64,000 bases of DNA from Bacteriovoracales bacterium (GCA_030149295.1 JASBRV010000082.1:1-64000); one strand, 5' to 3'. Positions 27,296 through 36,426 are shown, numbered from the stretch's first letter. The notes: generated by a model from the sequence alone, not told the origin. A program made the numbers and translations.

Positions 27296-27306
27296 CACTT
27301 AATAAT

Positions 27307-28140
27307 TTATCCAACAAGTCTTAAAGCATTGTTTGGAAGTTGATTAGCTTGAGCTAGTGTAGAAATACCAGCTTGCTTAACAACCATATCTGATGCCAAC
27401 TTAGCTGATTCTGCTGCAACATCTACATCTTGAATAACAGATCTAGCACTATCTTGGTTGATTGTTTGAATCTCTAAGTTAGAGACAGTTGAGTTAAGTC
27501 TTGATTGAATGGCGCCAAGATTTGCTCTTTGACCCGAAACAGTGTTGATTGCCTCGTCAATATTCTCAATCGAATCCAATGCAGAGTCTTTATCAGAAAC
27601 TCCTGTACCAGAAATCCCAATATTACTTGCACTTGCATTTGACTCACTTGAGTCGAAACTTATTCGGTTTTGCTCTCCAGAAAAAGCCCCCACTTGAAAA
27701 TCAAGAGTTCCACTACCTTCACCGTTGAGTAGTTTAGCTCCATTGAAGGTCGTTGCCTCGCTAATACGGTCAACTTCTGTTACGAGCTGTTGATATTCTT
27801 TGTCGAGGAACCCTCTTTCATTCTCGCCAACAGTATCTGAAGATGCCTGAATAGTTAATTCTCTCATTCTAGTAAGGATATTTGTGACCTCATTAAGTCC
27901 ACCCTCAGCTGTTTGGATGAGAGAAATACCGTCGTTAGCATTTCTGGTTGCTTGCCTCAAGCCCTTTGTTTGTGCTTCGAGGTTAGTAGCAATCGCTAAA
28001 CCTGCAGCATCATCTGCTGATTTAGTAATTCTCTTACCACTTGATAATTTCTCAAGAGAACTGTTTGCATTGTTTGATACTTGCTTTAGATTCTTTTGAA
28101 CCGTTTGTGAAGCAACGTTCGTTGAAATTCGTAAGCCCAT
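27307..28140 (-). CDS. flagellin (paralog 1)
   Basis: A 277-residue flagellin of minimal type with only D0/D1 domains. The N-terminal RISTNVASQTVQKNLKQ and LEKLSSGKRI, the TLR5-region-like motif LTIQASSDTVGENERGFLDKEYQQL, and the C-terminal SARSVIQDVDVAAESAKL...NALRLVG are typical. AAGGAG lies 6 bases before the ATG, and a sigma-28 promoter is centred about 90 bases upstream. A second flagellin of identical length lies 1.9 kb upstream on the same strand. The product would be exported with FliS and capped by FliD, both in this window. Confidence 0.96.
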   Translation of the reverse strand: MGLRISTNVASQTVQKNLKQVSNNANSSLEKLSSGKRITKSADDAAGLAIATNLEAQTKGLRQATRNANDGISLIQTAEGGLNEVTNILTRMRELTIQASSDTVGENERGFLDKEYQQLVTEVDRISEATTFNGAKLLNGEGSGTLDFQVGAFSGEQNRISFDSSESNASASNIGISGTGVSDKDSALDSIENIDEAINTVSGQRANLGAIQSRLNSTVSNLEIQTINQDSARSVIQDVDVAAESAKLASDMVVKQAGISTLAQANQLPNNALRLVG

Positions 28141-28219
28141 TTTTTACTCCTTGTTTTGTTCCGTTTTACCCTAGGAACTTTTTTTAATAATCACTGACCT
28201 ATTTTGTCAGACATAAAAC

Positions 28220-28246
28220 CTATCGACGCGCTCGGCTATTTCTTTA
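28220..28246 (-). promoter_or_regulatory. sigma-28 (FliA) promoter of flagellin 1
   Basis: On the minus strand: TAAAGAAA, 11 bases, GTCGATAG, against the consensus TAAAGTTT-N11-GCCGATAA. The start would be near 28213, leaving a leader of about 72 bases that contains a small CTGAC/GTCAG hairpin. Confidence 0.8.
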
Positions 28247-28399
28247 GTTTACAAGTCAAGTATTTGATTAAAAAAATCAAGAAATCAAGTGATTACAAGT
28301 ACTTGCGCCGCCCCCGAATTTCTATAAACAAGTATTTACCCACCTCTATATCAAGGCCAAGGGCCGTTAAAATGAGAAGAAATATTCGAGGCTTTAAAT

Positions 28400-30022
28400 A
28401 TGAAAGAACCAAAGATTCCTGAAAATGAGGAAGAAAGATTAAAAAAACTACGTTATTACAAGGTTCTCGATACTTTGCCAGAAAAAGAGTTTGATGATCT
28501 TGTCAATCTAGCTAGCCATATCTGTAATACGCCAATTGCTCTCGTTTCACTTGTTGATAGTGACAGGCAATGGTTCAAGGCCAAAGTTGGAATTGATGCA
28601 GAAGAAACCCCTCGTAGTATTTCATTTTGTGGTCATGCGATTAATGATAAAAAAGTTTTTGAAGTTTCTAATGCCATGGAAGATGAGCGCTTCTGTGACA
28701 ATCCTCTCGTAGTTGGTGATCCCAATATAAGGTTCTATGCAGGTGCCCCGCTTATCACACCAGATCATTACAAGATAGGTACGCTATGTGTGATCGATAG
28801 CAAAAGTCAAAAGCTCAATGCCAAACAAATAGAGCAACTTGAGGCCCTTAGTCGAATCGTTGTACAACAGTTAGAAATCAGAATGCACAATCAAAGACTT
28901 GAAGAAGCTCTAGCCGTAAAAGATAGGATTATGTCAACAGTTGCACATGAATTAAAAAATCCTCTTAATGGTATTATGGGTATAACTCAAATACTTTCTG
29001 ATTCTAATGAGCATCCTGAAATTCAACGCGAAATGCGAGTTATCCAAGAGTGTGGTGATCACCTTTTAGAAATTATTAATGATATTTTAGAAATCAATCG
29101 AATTAATTCTGAAAAAGTCATCCTTAATCCCAAACCGCTTAATCTTAGATCTGAGATTCAAAATATTCTAAAGCTTATCGATACTTCCTTCAGTCATAAA
29201 AAACTTCAAATAGAGTTCGATTTTTCTAAAGACCTTCCCGAAACAATCTTGGGGGATGGGTTAAGGATCAAACAAGTTCTTTATAACATTATTGGAAATG
29301 CATTTAAATTTACAAAAGATGGCACTATCTTAGTTAAAACAGAATATGTGAATAATAAGAATTCAAGAGATCCAGATAAAGTCATTATCTCTGTGAAAGA
29401 TTCTGGGATTGGAATTGACGAAAAAGAATTTGACAACATTTTCAAAGAATTTGTCCAAGAGAGCAAAGAAGTCACTCAAAACTATGGTGGAAGTGGCCTA
29501 GGCCTATCTATTGGCAAAAAACTTGCTAATTTAATGGGTGGGGATATTGAGGTTAAAAGTAAAAAAGGTGAGGGTTCAACTTTTAAATTTTCATTTAATA
29601 TTTTAAATACTAGTACTTCACCTGTTGAAAATATCTTTAATAAAGCTGACCAATACAACATTCTTATTGTTGATGATAACAATATCAACTTAAAGGTTAT
29701 CACCAAGCTTCTTAATAGGCTCGGTTTTTCTAAGGTTCAATCCACAGACAATGGTAAAGATGCTGTAATCTTGTGCAAGAACACTCACTTTGACCTAATC
29801 TTTATGGATATTTACATGCCAGAAATGGACGGTTTAGAAGCTGCAAAAGAGATCCTTGAAAACAATTCCAAACAGAAAATCATCGGTCTATCTGCTAATG
29901 ATGTTGATTTCTTTGGAAAAAAGGCAAGCGAGGTAGGTATGGTCGATTATATTGAGAAACCTATCCAAAAAGAAGTTTTAATTAACTCATTAGAAAAATA
30001 CTTAAAAAAAAGCCCCCAATAA
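28400..30022 (+). CDS. GAF-domain hybrid histidine kinase with C-terminal receiver
   Basis: A 540-residue cytoplasmic hybrid kinase. A GAF domain (about 25-165) is of the type that starts NEEERLKKLRYYKVLDTLPE. It is followed by HisKA with His183 (VAHELKNPL), HATPase_c with NIIGNAFKFT, DSGIGID and GGSGLGLSIGKKL, and a receiver domain with Asp470 (FMDIYMPEMDG). It may relay to a separate phosphotransfer protein, which is not in this window. It lies between two flagellin genes on the opposite strand, so a link to motility is possible but unproven. Its stop codon lies inside the terminator hairpin of the convergent flagellin gene. Confidence 0.92.
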   Translation: MKEPKIPENEEERLKKLRYYKVLDTLPEKEFDDLVNLASHICNTPIALVSLVDSDRQWFKAKVGIDAEETPRSISFCGHAINDKKVFEVSNAMEDERFCDNPLVVGDPNIRFYAGAPLITPDHYKIGTLCVIDSKSQKLNAKQIEQLEALSRIVVQQLEIRMHNQRLEEALAVKDRIMSTVAHELKNPLNGIMGITQILSDSNEHPEIQREMRVIQECGDHLLEIINDILEINRINSEKVILNPKPLNLRSEIQNILKLIDTSFSHKKLQIEFDFSKDLPETILGDGLRIKQVLYNIIGNAFKFTKDGTILVKTEYVNNKNSRDPDKVIISVKDSGIGIDEKEFDNIFKEFVQESKEVTQNYGGSGLGLSIGKKLANLMGGDIEVKSKKGEGSTFKFSFNILNTSTSPVENIFNKADQYNILIVDDNNINLKVITKLLNRLGFSKVQSTDNGKDAVILCKNTHFDLIFMDIYMPEMDGLEAAKEILENNSKQKIIGLSANDVDFFGKKASEVGMVDYIEKPIQKEVLINSLEKYLKKSPQ

Positions 30023-30030
30023 AGGGGGCT
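30011..30030 (-). terminator. intrinsic terminator of flagellin 2
   Basis: AGCCCCC (30011-30017) pairs with GGGGGCT (30024-30030). Read on the minus strand the stem is followed by seven T, a strong terminator for flagellin 2. On the plus strand the T run is weak. The stop codon of the hybrid kinase (30020-30022) sits in the loop. Confidence 0.85.
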
Positions 30031-30046
30031 TCCTTAAGCTTTAAAA

Positions 30047-30880
30047 TTATCCTAAAAGTTGTAATGCAGCTGATCCAGTATTGTTTGACTGAGCCAAGAC
30101 TGAAGTACTTGAAGCAGATAAAATATTTGCTTTTGCCAAGTTAGCTGTTTCTTCGGCAATGTCAGTATCGCGAATCCTAGAGTTTGCAGCAGATAAATTT
30201 TCTGATTTGATTTCTAGATTTCTTACCGTAGAAGCCATTCTGTTTTGAAGGGCACCAAGATTGGCTCTACTTTTACTAATTCTATTAATCGCTTCATCAA
30301 TTACATCTAGATTCCCTTGTGAATCCTCTTTCGTACTTACATTTAAGCCTTCAATTCCTAAGTCTCCTGCAGTTACCGACGTACCAGATGGCTTGTATCT
30401 AATACGGTCATTGTTTTCGTCATTATAAATTCCAATCTGGAATTCCATGTCGTCACCTTGACCATTTAGAAGAGACTTTGAGTTAAACTTAGTTGATTCT
30501 GCAATTCTCTCAACCTCTGTTACCAGTTGTTGAAATTCCATATCTGAATAAGATCTCTCATCGTCACCAATAGTATCTGAAGCCGACTGTACTGATAATT
30601 CTCTCAATCTAATAAGGATATTGTTAACCTCATTCATTCCACCCTCGGCAGTTTGAATAAGAGAAATACCATCTCCAGCGTTTCTTGTGGCCTGTCTTGT
30701 ACCTCTAATATCTGCTTTCAACCTTTCACTAATAGCCAATCCAGCAGCATCATCACCAGCTTTATTAATTCTGGAACCAGATGCTAACTTTTCAAGAGAG
30801 GCACTTTGATCTCTCTTAACTTGTCCAAGTGAACGTTGACTTGCAATTGATTGTACATTTGTTGCAATTCTTAAACCCAT
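30047..30880 (-). CDS. flagellin (paralog 2)
   Basis: A 277-residue flagellin, same length and layout as paralog 1 but clearly diverged, mostly in the middle (about 150-200) and at the C-terminus (SAALQLLG against NALRLVG). N-terminal RIATNVQSIASQRSLGQ, LEKLASGSRI and LSVQSASDTIGDDERSY are typical. GGAG lies 7 bases before the ATG. A sigma-28-like promoter with a shorter spacer lies about 100 bases upstream. Multiple flagellins with different roles in filament length are known in Bdellovibrio. Which one dominates here cannot be told from sequence. Confidence 0.96.
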   Translation of the reverse strand: MGLRIATNVQSIASQRSLGQVKRDQSASLEKLASGSRINKAGDDAAGLAISERLKADIRGTRQATRNAGDGISLIQTAEGGMNEVNNILIRLRELSVQSASDTIGDDERSYSDMEFQQLVTEVERIAESTKFNSKSLLNGQGDDMEFQIGIYNDENNDRIRYKPSGTSVTAGDLGIEGLNVSTKEDSQGNLDVIDEAINRISKSRANLGALQNRMASTVRNLEIKSENLSAANSRIRDTDIAEETANLAKANILSASSTSVLAQSNNTGSAALQLLG

Positions 30881-30980
30881 ACTAATCTCCTCTAATCATA
30901 GAAATCCTCCTTGTGTGTGTCATCCAACAACCATGTTGAACATTTCAATTGCAGCTCCCCAAATTTTTGCTGCAGGAGAT

Positions 30981-31006
30981 GTATCGGGTATTAAATTTAT
31001 TATTTA
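30981..31006 (-). promoter_or_regulatory. sigma-28-like promoter of flagellin 2
   Basis: On the minus strand: TAAATAAT, 10 bases, CCCGATAC. The -10 is good; the -35 keeps TAAA but the spacer is one base shorter than the consensus 11. Confidence 0.5.
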
Positions 31007-31073
31007 AGGAAAAAGGGAAATATTTTCCTATGATTTTGAACACTTAGCCGACCAGGCAAGTCAACTATAGGGT

Positions 31074-31535
31074 TTAACTCATTGTTTTTAGGATTTTTTC
31101 TATTGTATCTGTCGTAGAAAATCCATCTACAAAGGTAAGGCTTTTAACTTCTCCACCACTAGAAAGAACAACATCGGAGCCAACGATCTGCTCCGGCTTC
31201 CAGTCTCCACCCTTCACCAGAACATTAGGAGACACCGCTTTTATTAGTTCAAGAGGAGTATCCTCTGTAAATATAAAAACAAAATCAACAGCTTTTAAAT
31301 TCTCTAAAAGAAAAGCCCTTTCTTTTTCACTATTAATTGGTCGTTGCTCACCCTTTAATCGTTTCACAGAGGCATCAGAATTAAGGCCAACAACTAAAAT
31401 ATCTCCAAGTGATTTTGCTTCATTAAGGTAAGAAACATGGCCGGCGTGAAGAATGTCAAAACAGCCATTGGTAAAGACAACTTTACGTCCTTTAATTTGC
31501 TTTTTAATGGGCTCAATGAGTTTTTGATAAGACAT
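31074..31535 (-). CDS. rfaE2: D-glycero-beta-D-manno-heptose 1-phosphate adenylyltransferase
   Basis: A 153-residue nucleotidyltransferase. VVFTNGCFDILHAGH (19-33) carries the HxGH motif, and GLNSDASVKRLKG and VLVKGGDW are typical of the RfaE2/HldE C-terminal domain. It activates heptose 1-phosphate to ADP-heptose for the LPS inner core. The kinase half (RfaE1) is not fused and not in this window. It lies directly after the RDD protein gene with no gap, so both are probably on one transcript. Confidence 0.9.
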   Translation of the reverse strand: MSYQKLIEPIKKQIKGRKVVFTNGCFDILHAGHVSYLNEAKSLGDILVVGLNSDASVKRLKGEQRPINSEKERAFLLENLKAVDFVFIFTEDTPLELIKAVSPNVLVKGGDWKPEQIVGSDVVLSSGGEVKSLTFVDGFSTTDTIEKILKTMS

Positions 31536-32285
31536 TTACTTTTTTATCACTCTAGTGTCTGAAAGCTTTCCTTGGAAATCCAAAAGAGTAGGTAAGCCCA
31601 TAAGAAAAAGACTAAATAAAGTAATTGTCGATCGAATGAAAGACTGTCTTATTGTTGCCGGCTTTAAAGAAGAAGCTTGAGACGTAGAAATCCCCAAAAG
31701 CCTTTTTCCAAATGTCCCAACAGGTTCTGTTAAAGAAAAATAAGTAATAAAAATTAAGGCAAATAGAGTCGCAATATAAGGTACTGAAGAAGTGACAAAC
31801 CTTAGTGCCATATCTAAGTGAAAACCACCACCTGCAATTAAAAAGAATGAATAAATCAATCCTGTCGTAACTATTGATACATTTATAAGGTCTACAAGAA
31901 ATGCTGTAAACTGAGTGTCTTTTTTCGCGAGAATAGCTTTGTTCTTTTTTGTTTTGATTTTTTCTTTGGACTTTTCCTCATGCACAACTTTTTCTTTAGC
32001 ATAGAGAGCTTCAATACCAGACATTAAACTTGGATCCGAAACAGAGAGGGGTGTGTTTTGCAAATAGTCTTTTTTGGGCATTTGATGACTTACCCCGGCC
32101 GACATTACTCGTGACTGAGCTGTAGTCTTTTGGATATTTTGTTTGGGAAATTTTTCGTTTTTCTTTTTTGGCTCATGAAAACCAAGTCCCTTTGTAACGG
32201 GCTTAAAATCATATGAGTCAATATCAAACTCATCAAGATTGAGCGTAATTTTTTTACTTGATTCAGAGTGAATTTGGCCTTCCAT
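31536..32285 (-). CDS. RDD-family membrane protein with disordered N-terminus
   Basis: A 249-residue protein. Residues 1-125 are polar, Lys/Ser-rich and probably disordered. Residues 125-249 form an RDD domain with three hydrophobic segments (about 131-151, 165-184, 217-233) and the family phrases FLVDLINVSI and GTFGKRLLGIS. RDD proteins are small membrane proteins of poorly defined, sometimes transport-like, function. It sits between rsmE and rfaE2, with 54 bases to rsmE. The long N-terminal tail is unusual for the family and might be a cytoplasmic binding region. Confidence 0.75.
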   Translation of the reverse strand: MEGQIHSESSKKITLNLDEFDIDSYDFKPVTKGLGFHEPKKKNEKFPKQNIQKTTAQSRVMSAGVSHQMPKKDYLQNTPLSVSDPSLMSGIEALYAKEKVVHEEKSKEKIKTKKNKAILAKKDTQFTAFLVDLINVSIVTTGLIYSFFLIAGGGFHLDMALRFVTSSVPYIATLFALIFITYFSLTEPVGTFGKRLLGISTSQASSLKPATIRQSFIRSTITLFSLFLMGLPTLLDFQGKLSDTRVIKK

Positions 32286-32339
32286 AAAGTCTCCTGTGTC
32301 CCTTTAAATGATGACACATTTCGCAACTTCAGTAAATGC

Positions 32340-33023
32340 TCAACGCCTCGCAGCCAATCCTTGAATATGACCAGCACAATAACCAACCGCTACTTCAGCC
32401 TTCATAATTGGGGTAGATAAACGAGAAAGTATAAAATTTTTATCACTCTTCAAGACTTCTAACTCTCTCGGATGAAAACCACCCTCAGGTCCGATAAGGA
32501 AAGAAGAAACTTCACACTCCCCAGTGTTCACTTCATTTTCCTCCGTGACAAATGCTATTTTTTTTCCAGGAATAGCCTTTATTTCGTCAAATCCTTCCAA
32601 GACCCTTACTTCAGGCAAATATGGGTTTTCACTTTGAAGCATTGAAGAAATAAGAATTTTATCGAGCCTAGAGGAAGCTTTAAATTTCCAAGGAGAATAT
32701 TTAGTATGAATTAAGTACAACGGATTTAAGCCTACTTGTACAGAAGTTCGAAAGATTGACTCTAGGTACTCACGCTTTGGAACCCCAAGAATCAAACTTA
32801 GAGTCTCATTTCTCTCGAAATTCTGTATCTTCTGAATTTTTAAAAGAAGACTTTTCTTAGTGACATCATCAACAACAGCGAGGGCCACTAATCCATTTCC
32901 ATTAAAGACCTTAGCAACATCACCAACCTTGCCTCTTGAGACATTCTTAAAGTGGTGAACTTGGTCATCTTCAATCTTAACTTCTAAAAGCTGTAAATCT
33001 AGCTCTTTAAAATAGAAATTCAC
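32340..33023 (-). CDS. rsmE: 16S rRNA m3U1498 methyltransferase RsmE
   Basis: A 227-residue SPOUT methyltransferase. An N-terminal PUA-like part (HHFKNVSRGKVGD) leads to the knot motifs FLIGPEGGFHPRELEVL and LSRLSTPIMKAEVAVGY. The usual last motif is RILRTETA; here it reads LSTPIMKAEVA, a variant of the same site. It methylates U1498 in the decoding region of the 30S subunit. It follows prmA by 10 bases; the prmA-rsmE pair is widely conserved. Confidence 0.9.
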   Translation of the reverse strand: MNFYFKELDLQLLEVKIEDDQVHHFKNVSRGKVGDVAKVFNGNGLVALAVVDDVTKKSLLLKIQKIQNFERNETLSLILGVPKREYLESIFRTSVQVGLNPLYLIHTKYSPWKFKASSRLDKILISSMLQSENPYLPEVRVLEGFDEIKAIPGKKIAFVTEENEVNTGECEVSSFLIGPEGGFHPRELEVLKSDKNFILSRLSTPIMKAEVAVGYCAGHIQGLAARR

Positions 33024-33033
33024 GTCTCTTTAC

Positions 33034-34023
33034 CTATAAACTATTTTCATTAATGTTCTTAAAAACCATGGCAATCCAATCACCTTTAGAGATAGTTTTC
33101 AGATGGCTTAACTTTTTATATTCCTTCAAAATGGTGTCTTCTTGATCTGCTAGTAATCCCGACACGATCAAGAAGGCTTCATTGGATAGGCTATTAAGTA
33201 ATGTCTCTTTTTCATGGATTAAAACACTTTCTAAAATATTGGCAAAGACAAGAGTGTATTTTTCCTTAAGCTGAAAGCGTTCTCTAAGGACAAGAGCATG
33301 ACCTTCACTATAATTTTGATACTCATTGAATTCTAGATTCATTACACAATTATCAAGAGCATCTTTATCAATATCGACAAAGTCTACAATTGCCTTTTTC
33401 TTCTTTATCGCTGCGATTCCCAAAATCCCCGATCCACAACCAAAGTCTAGGCAACGAACTCCTTCCTTAAAGTATTCCTGGAGCTCTTCAAATGCCTTTA
33501 AACATAAATAAGTCGTTTCATGGTTCCCTGTCCCGAAACCCATACCAGGATAAATATATAGATTTTGATTAGTGTCCTGACTTTTTTCCCAGGAGGGAAC
33601 GACCTTTAATTGATCAGAAACATGGATTGTTTCAAAGCTTTTTCTCCAAGACTCGTTCCAGTCTTCCTTTTGCTTTTTCTCTATCGTGCAATCAATCTTT
33701 TTCGCTTTTAGGAACTCAAGAAATGTTTTGGCCTGTACTTCGTTTTCCCAATAATACGAAACCTCACTCATATCCGCATTCGCCTCTTCAATTTTTGCTA
33801 AAATCTGATCTGGAATTTCGCCCCCACAAAAGGCGTCCCTTCCTAAGATTTTATCAACAGTTTCTTCGTTAATATTGTAATCAAGCCTTCCTTCACATGA
33901 GTACTCTGCAAAAGCCCATTCATCCAACCTCACTAAGTCCAAACCGTCTTTATTCAAAAGAACTTTTATAATGTATAAATACTCCACTATTTCCTCTTCT
34001 CTTAAATCATTGAAAATACACAT
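33034..34023 (-). CDS. prmA: ribosomal protein L11 methyltransferase
   Basis: A 329-residue protein from the ATG at 34023; a GTG four codons upstream is possible and neither has a strong ribosome site. The C-terminal methyltransferase domain has FGTGNHETT, the SAM loop CLDFGCGSGILGIAA and FANIL, matching PrmA. The N-terminal 130 residues form the less conserved substrate-binding region. It trimethylates ribosomal protein L11. The gene is divergent from udk with a spacer of about 120 bases, and rsmE follows. Confidence 0.88.
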   Translation of the reverse strand: MCIFNDLREEEIVEYLYIIKVLLNKDGLDLVRLDEWAFAEYSCEGRLDYNINEETVDKILGRDAFCGGEIPDQILAKIEEANADMSEVSYYWENEVQAKTFLEFLKAKKIDCTIEKKQKEDWNESWRKSFETIHVSDQLKVVPSWEKSQDTNQNLYIYPGMGFGTGNHETTYLCLKAFEELQEYFKEGVRCLDFGCGSGILGIAAIKKKKAIVDFVDIDKDALDNCVMNLEFNEYQNYSEGHALVLRERFQLKEKYTLVFANILESVLIHEKETLLNSLSNEAFLIVSGLLADQEDTILKEYKKLSHLKTISKGDWIAMVFKNINENSL

Positions 34024-34146
34024 TTTTCTTACCACATCTTATATGTCAAAAGAGAGTGCACTATGAAATCTTTTTAAAGAAGAAAGCTTTTCCTTTTATC
34101 TAATATCTTATCATGGGATAAGTATGGGTAATTAGGAGCTTTTAGT

Positions 34147-34806
34147 ATGATTAAAATTATCGGTGTCGCCGGTGGATCGGGTTCAGGAAAAACAACCTTT
34201 GCCAAGAAGCTTATTAAGCTTGTAGAGACCCCAATTACCCTTTTCCACATGGACAGCTACTATCTACCAGAACAGCCGTCTAAGCACTTCACAAAGTCTG
34301 GTAAGCCTAACTTCGATCATCCAGAAGCTTTTGATTGGGAGTTATTAAGAACACACCTTACTCAATTAAAAAATGGTGAAGATGTTCAATCTCCTGTTTA
34401 CGACTTTAAGACATCCTCAAGAAATGGAGAAACTGAAACCACAAAGGCCACAGGTGTAGTCATTTTTGAGGGTATTTTCACTTTGTTTGATAGTGAAATC
34501 AGAAATCTTCTTAATATTAAATGTTTTCTTCATGTTGATAGTGACATCAGATTTACAAGACGCCTAAACCGCGATGTACAAGAGAGAGGACGAAGTTTAG
34601 AGTCGATTATTGACCAATATTACGAAACAGTGCGGCCAATGCACCAAAAGTTTTTGGAACCACAAAAACAATTTGCAGATTTTGTGGTCGGAGAGGAAAC
34701 TGATGTTGCTGCCGAAATTTTAGCTGCTAAAATTAATAACGACCTAAGCTTAATTTCAACAGAGAGAAAAACCCTATCGGATCTCACCAAAAACCAAACC
34801 ATTTAG
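34147..34806 (+). CDS. udk: uridine kinase
   Basis: A 219-residue kinase with Walker A GGSGSGKT (9-16), MDSYY (lid region), NFDHPEAFDW and RRLNRDVQERGR, the standard uridine/cytidine kinase pattern. It phosphorylates uridine for pyrimidine salvage; such enzymes are useful to a predator living on host nucleotides. AGGAG lies 9 bases before the ATG. The last 20 or so codons are polar and not conserved. They overlap an open -1 frame that leads into the conserved N-terminus of the RNase J gene. Confidence 0.93.
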   Translation: MIKIIGVAGGSGSGKTTFAKKLIKLVETPITLFHMDSYYLPEQPSKHFTKSGKPNFDHPEAFDWELLRTHLTQLKNGEDVQSPVYDFKTSSRNGETETTKATGVVIFEGIFTLFDSEIRNLLNIKCFLHVDSDIRFTRRLNRDVQERGRSLESIIDQYYETVRPMHQKFLEPQKQFADFVVGEETDVAAEILAAKINNDLSLISTERKTLSDLTKNQTI

Positions 34807-34853
34807 AGTTCTCTATTAAGCCACTTGGAGGTCTCGGCCAAATTGGCAGTAAT

Positions 34854-36422
34854 ATGATGGAGGTAACTTACCAAGGTCATACTTTCATTATCGATTGTGG
34901 CATCCTTTTTCCGTATGAAGATACCTTTTCAATAAATTACTTAATCCCAAACTTTCAAGAAATCGAAAAACCACAAAAAGTTTTTATTACTCATGGTCAC
35001 GAAGACCATATTGGCGCTCTACCTCATCTCATAGAAAAGTTTCCAGGTCTCAACATTCAAGCTCCAGCATTTGCTAGTTCACTGATCAGACGAAAATGCG
35101 ACTTCTTTCCAAGATCACTTGAATTTAATCTTAAGTCCTCTACAGAAAGTGATGATTTTTATGGATTAGAGATTCACTATATTCAAGTCAACCATAGTAT
35201 CCCCGATACTTATGGTTTGCTACTTGTCGACAAGAAAAATGATCTCTCTGTTTTTTATATCAGTGACTTTAAGGTCGATCCCAAGGCAAAACTTGAACCT
35301 TATTTTGATTTTTCAAAATTAGAAAATTTAACTCAAAACATAAGCCAGAAATATCTTCTTGCAGATAGCACCAATATCACAAGCTCTAATAAAAAAACCC
35401 CTTCTGAAGAAGACCTTCTCCCATCACTAGAACATCATCTCTCCCGTGACAATAAACGTGTTTTTGTCACAACATTCAGCTCCAATATTCATCGTTTAAA
35501 AAACATCGTTGATTTAAGTCAAAAAAACGGGAGAAAGGTTATTTTTTATGGTCGTTCAATGCAAAACTACTGGCAGACGGCTTATGAGCTTGGCATAGTC
35601 GCTGAGCCCAGCGCATTTTCCGATGTTGAAGATTTCAAGTCCCATCCCGATCATAAGTACACAATATTAGTAAGTGGCTGCCAGGGAGATTTTAGAAGTA
35701 CCTTTAGACGTATTTGCTACGGGCATGACTCTTATTTTAAACCAAATGAAACTGATCTTTTTCTTCTCTCTAGCAAAGCCATCCCTGGTAACGAGAAAAA
35801 AATCACCATGTGCTTGAATGAACTTAGTCGTTATGGCGTTGAGGTCGTTACCGCTAATGATGACCTTATTCATGCTTCAGGCCATCCCGGCAAGGAAGAT
35901 CTTAGGATTGTTTTAGAAAACTACAATCCTTCCAAATATATTCCTATTCATGGTGAAACTTTCTTTTTAGCCAGGCATAAGAAATGGTTAAAAGACGAAT
36001 TTCCTTCTATTCAAAGTCACATTCTCCTTAATCATCAAACCTTCGATTTTATCAAAGAGCAAATACTCTCGCTCGACATTGATGAAGAGTCTACGCAGCC
36101 CTTAATCGTTCATGGTAATGGTCAATTTCTGTCACGGGAAGAGGTAAAAGAAAGAAGGAAAATTGCTGAAGCAGGAAAGGTCATCATTTCCTATTCGGGC
36201 ACAGAGTCAAAGGTTTTACAAATAAAGTCAGAACTTCTTGGAATTCCCCTTGGCGGAGGCTACGATAAAAAGTTCTTTTTTGATCATATCAATAAAGTTG
36301 TGAGAAAAAACTTTAAAGGAAGTAAAACCTCTGAAGAGCAGGTGAGAATTCAATCGAGAAAAGTTTTTAAAGATATCTTAGGTATTAAACCTGTTGTTAC
36401 TGTAATTAGTCACATCCAGTAA
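34854..36422 (+). CDS. rnj: ribonuclease J (metallo-beta-lactamase/beta-CASP), start unresolved
   Basis: Residues 47-52 give H-G-H-E-D-H, the HxHxDH metal site, followed by the beta-CASP region and the C-terminal SSKAIPGNE and HASGHPGKEDL/IPIHGE motifs of RNase J. The enzyme degrades and matures RNA by endo- and 5'-exonuclease action. The first ATG is at 34854, but the in-frame codons just before it read KPLGGLGQIGSN, the conserved first strand of RNase J. No ATG, GTG or TTG lies between there and the stop at 34737. Start at ATT 34815, at ATC 34776, or a -1 shift from udk are possibilities. Coordinates given are for the ATG. Confidence 0.85.
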   Translation: MMEVTYQGHTFIIDCGILFPYEDTFSINYLIPNFQEIEKPQKVFITHGHEDHIGALPHLIEKFPGLNIQAPAFASSLIRRKCDFFPRSLEFNLKSSTESDDFYGLEIHYIQVNHSIPDTYGLLLVDKKNDLSVFYISDFKVDPKAKLEPYFDFSKLENLTQNISQKYLLADSTNITSSNKKTPSEEDLLPSLEHHLSRDNKRVFVTTFSSNIHRLKNIVDLSQKNGRKVIFYGRSMQNYWQTAYELGIVAEPSAFSDVEDFKSHPDHKYTILVSGCQGDFRSTFRRICYGHDSYFKPNETDLFLLSSKAIPGNEKKITMCLNELSRYGVEVVTANDDLIHASGHPGKEDLRIVLENYNPSKYIPIHGETFFLARHKKWLKDEFPSIQSHILLNHQTFDFIKEQILSLDIDEESTQPLIVHGNGQFLSREEVKERRKIAEAGKVIISYSGTESKVLQIKSELLGIPLGGGYDKKFFFDHINKVVRKNFKGSKTSEEQVRIQSRKVFKDILGIKPVVTVISHIQ

Positions 36423-36426
36423 TACA

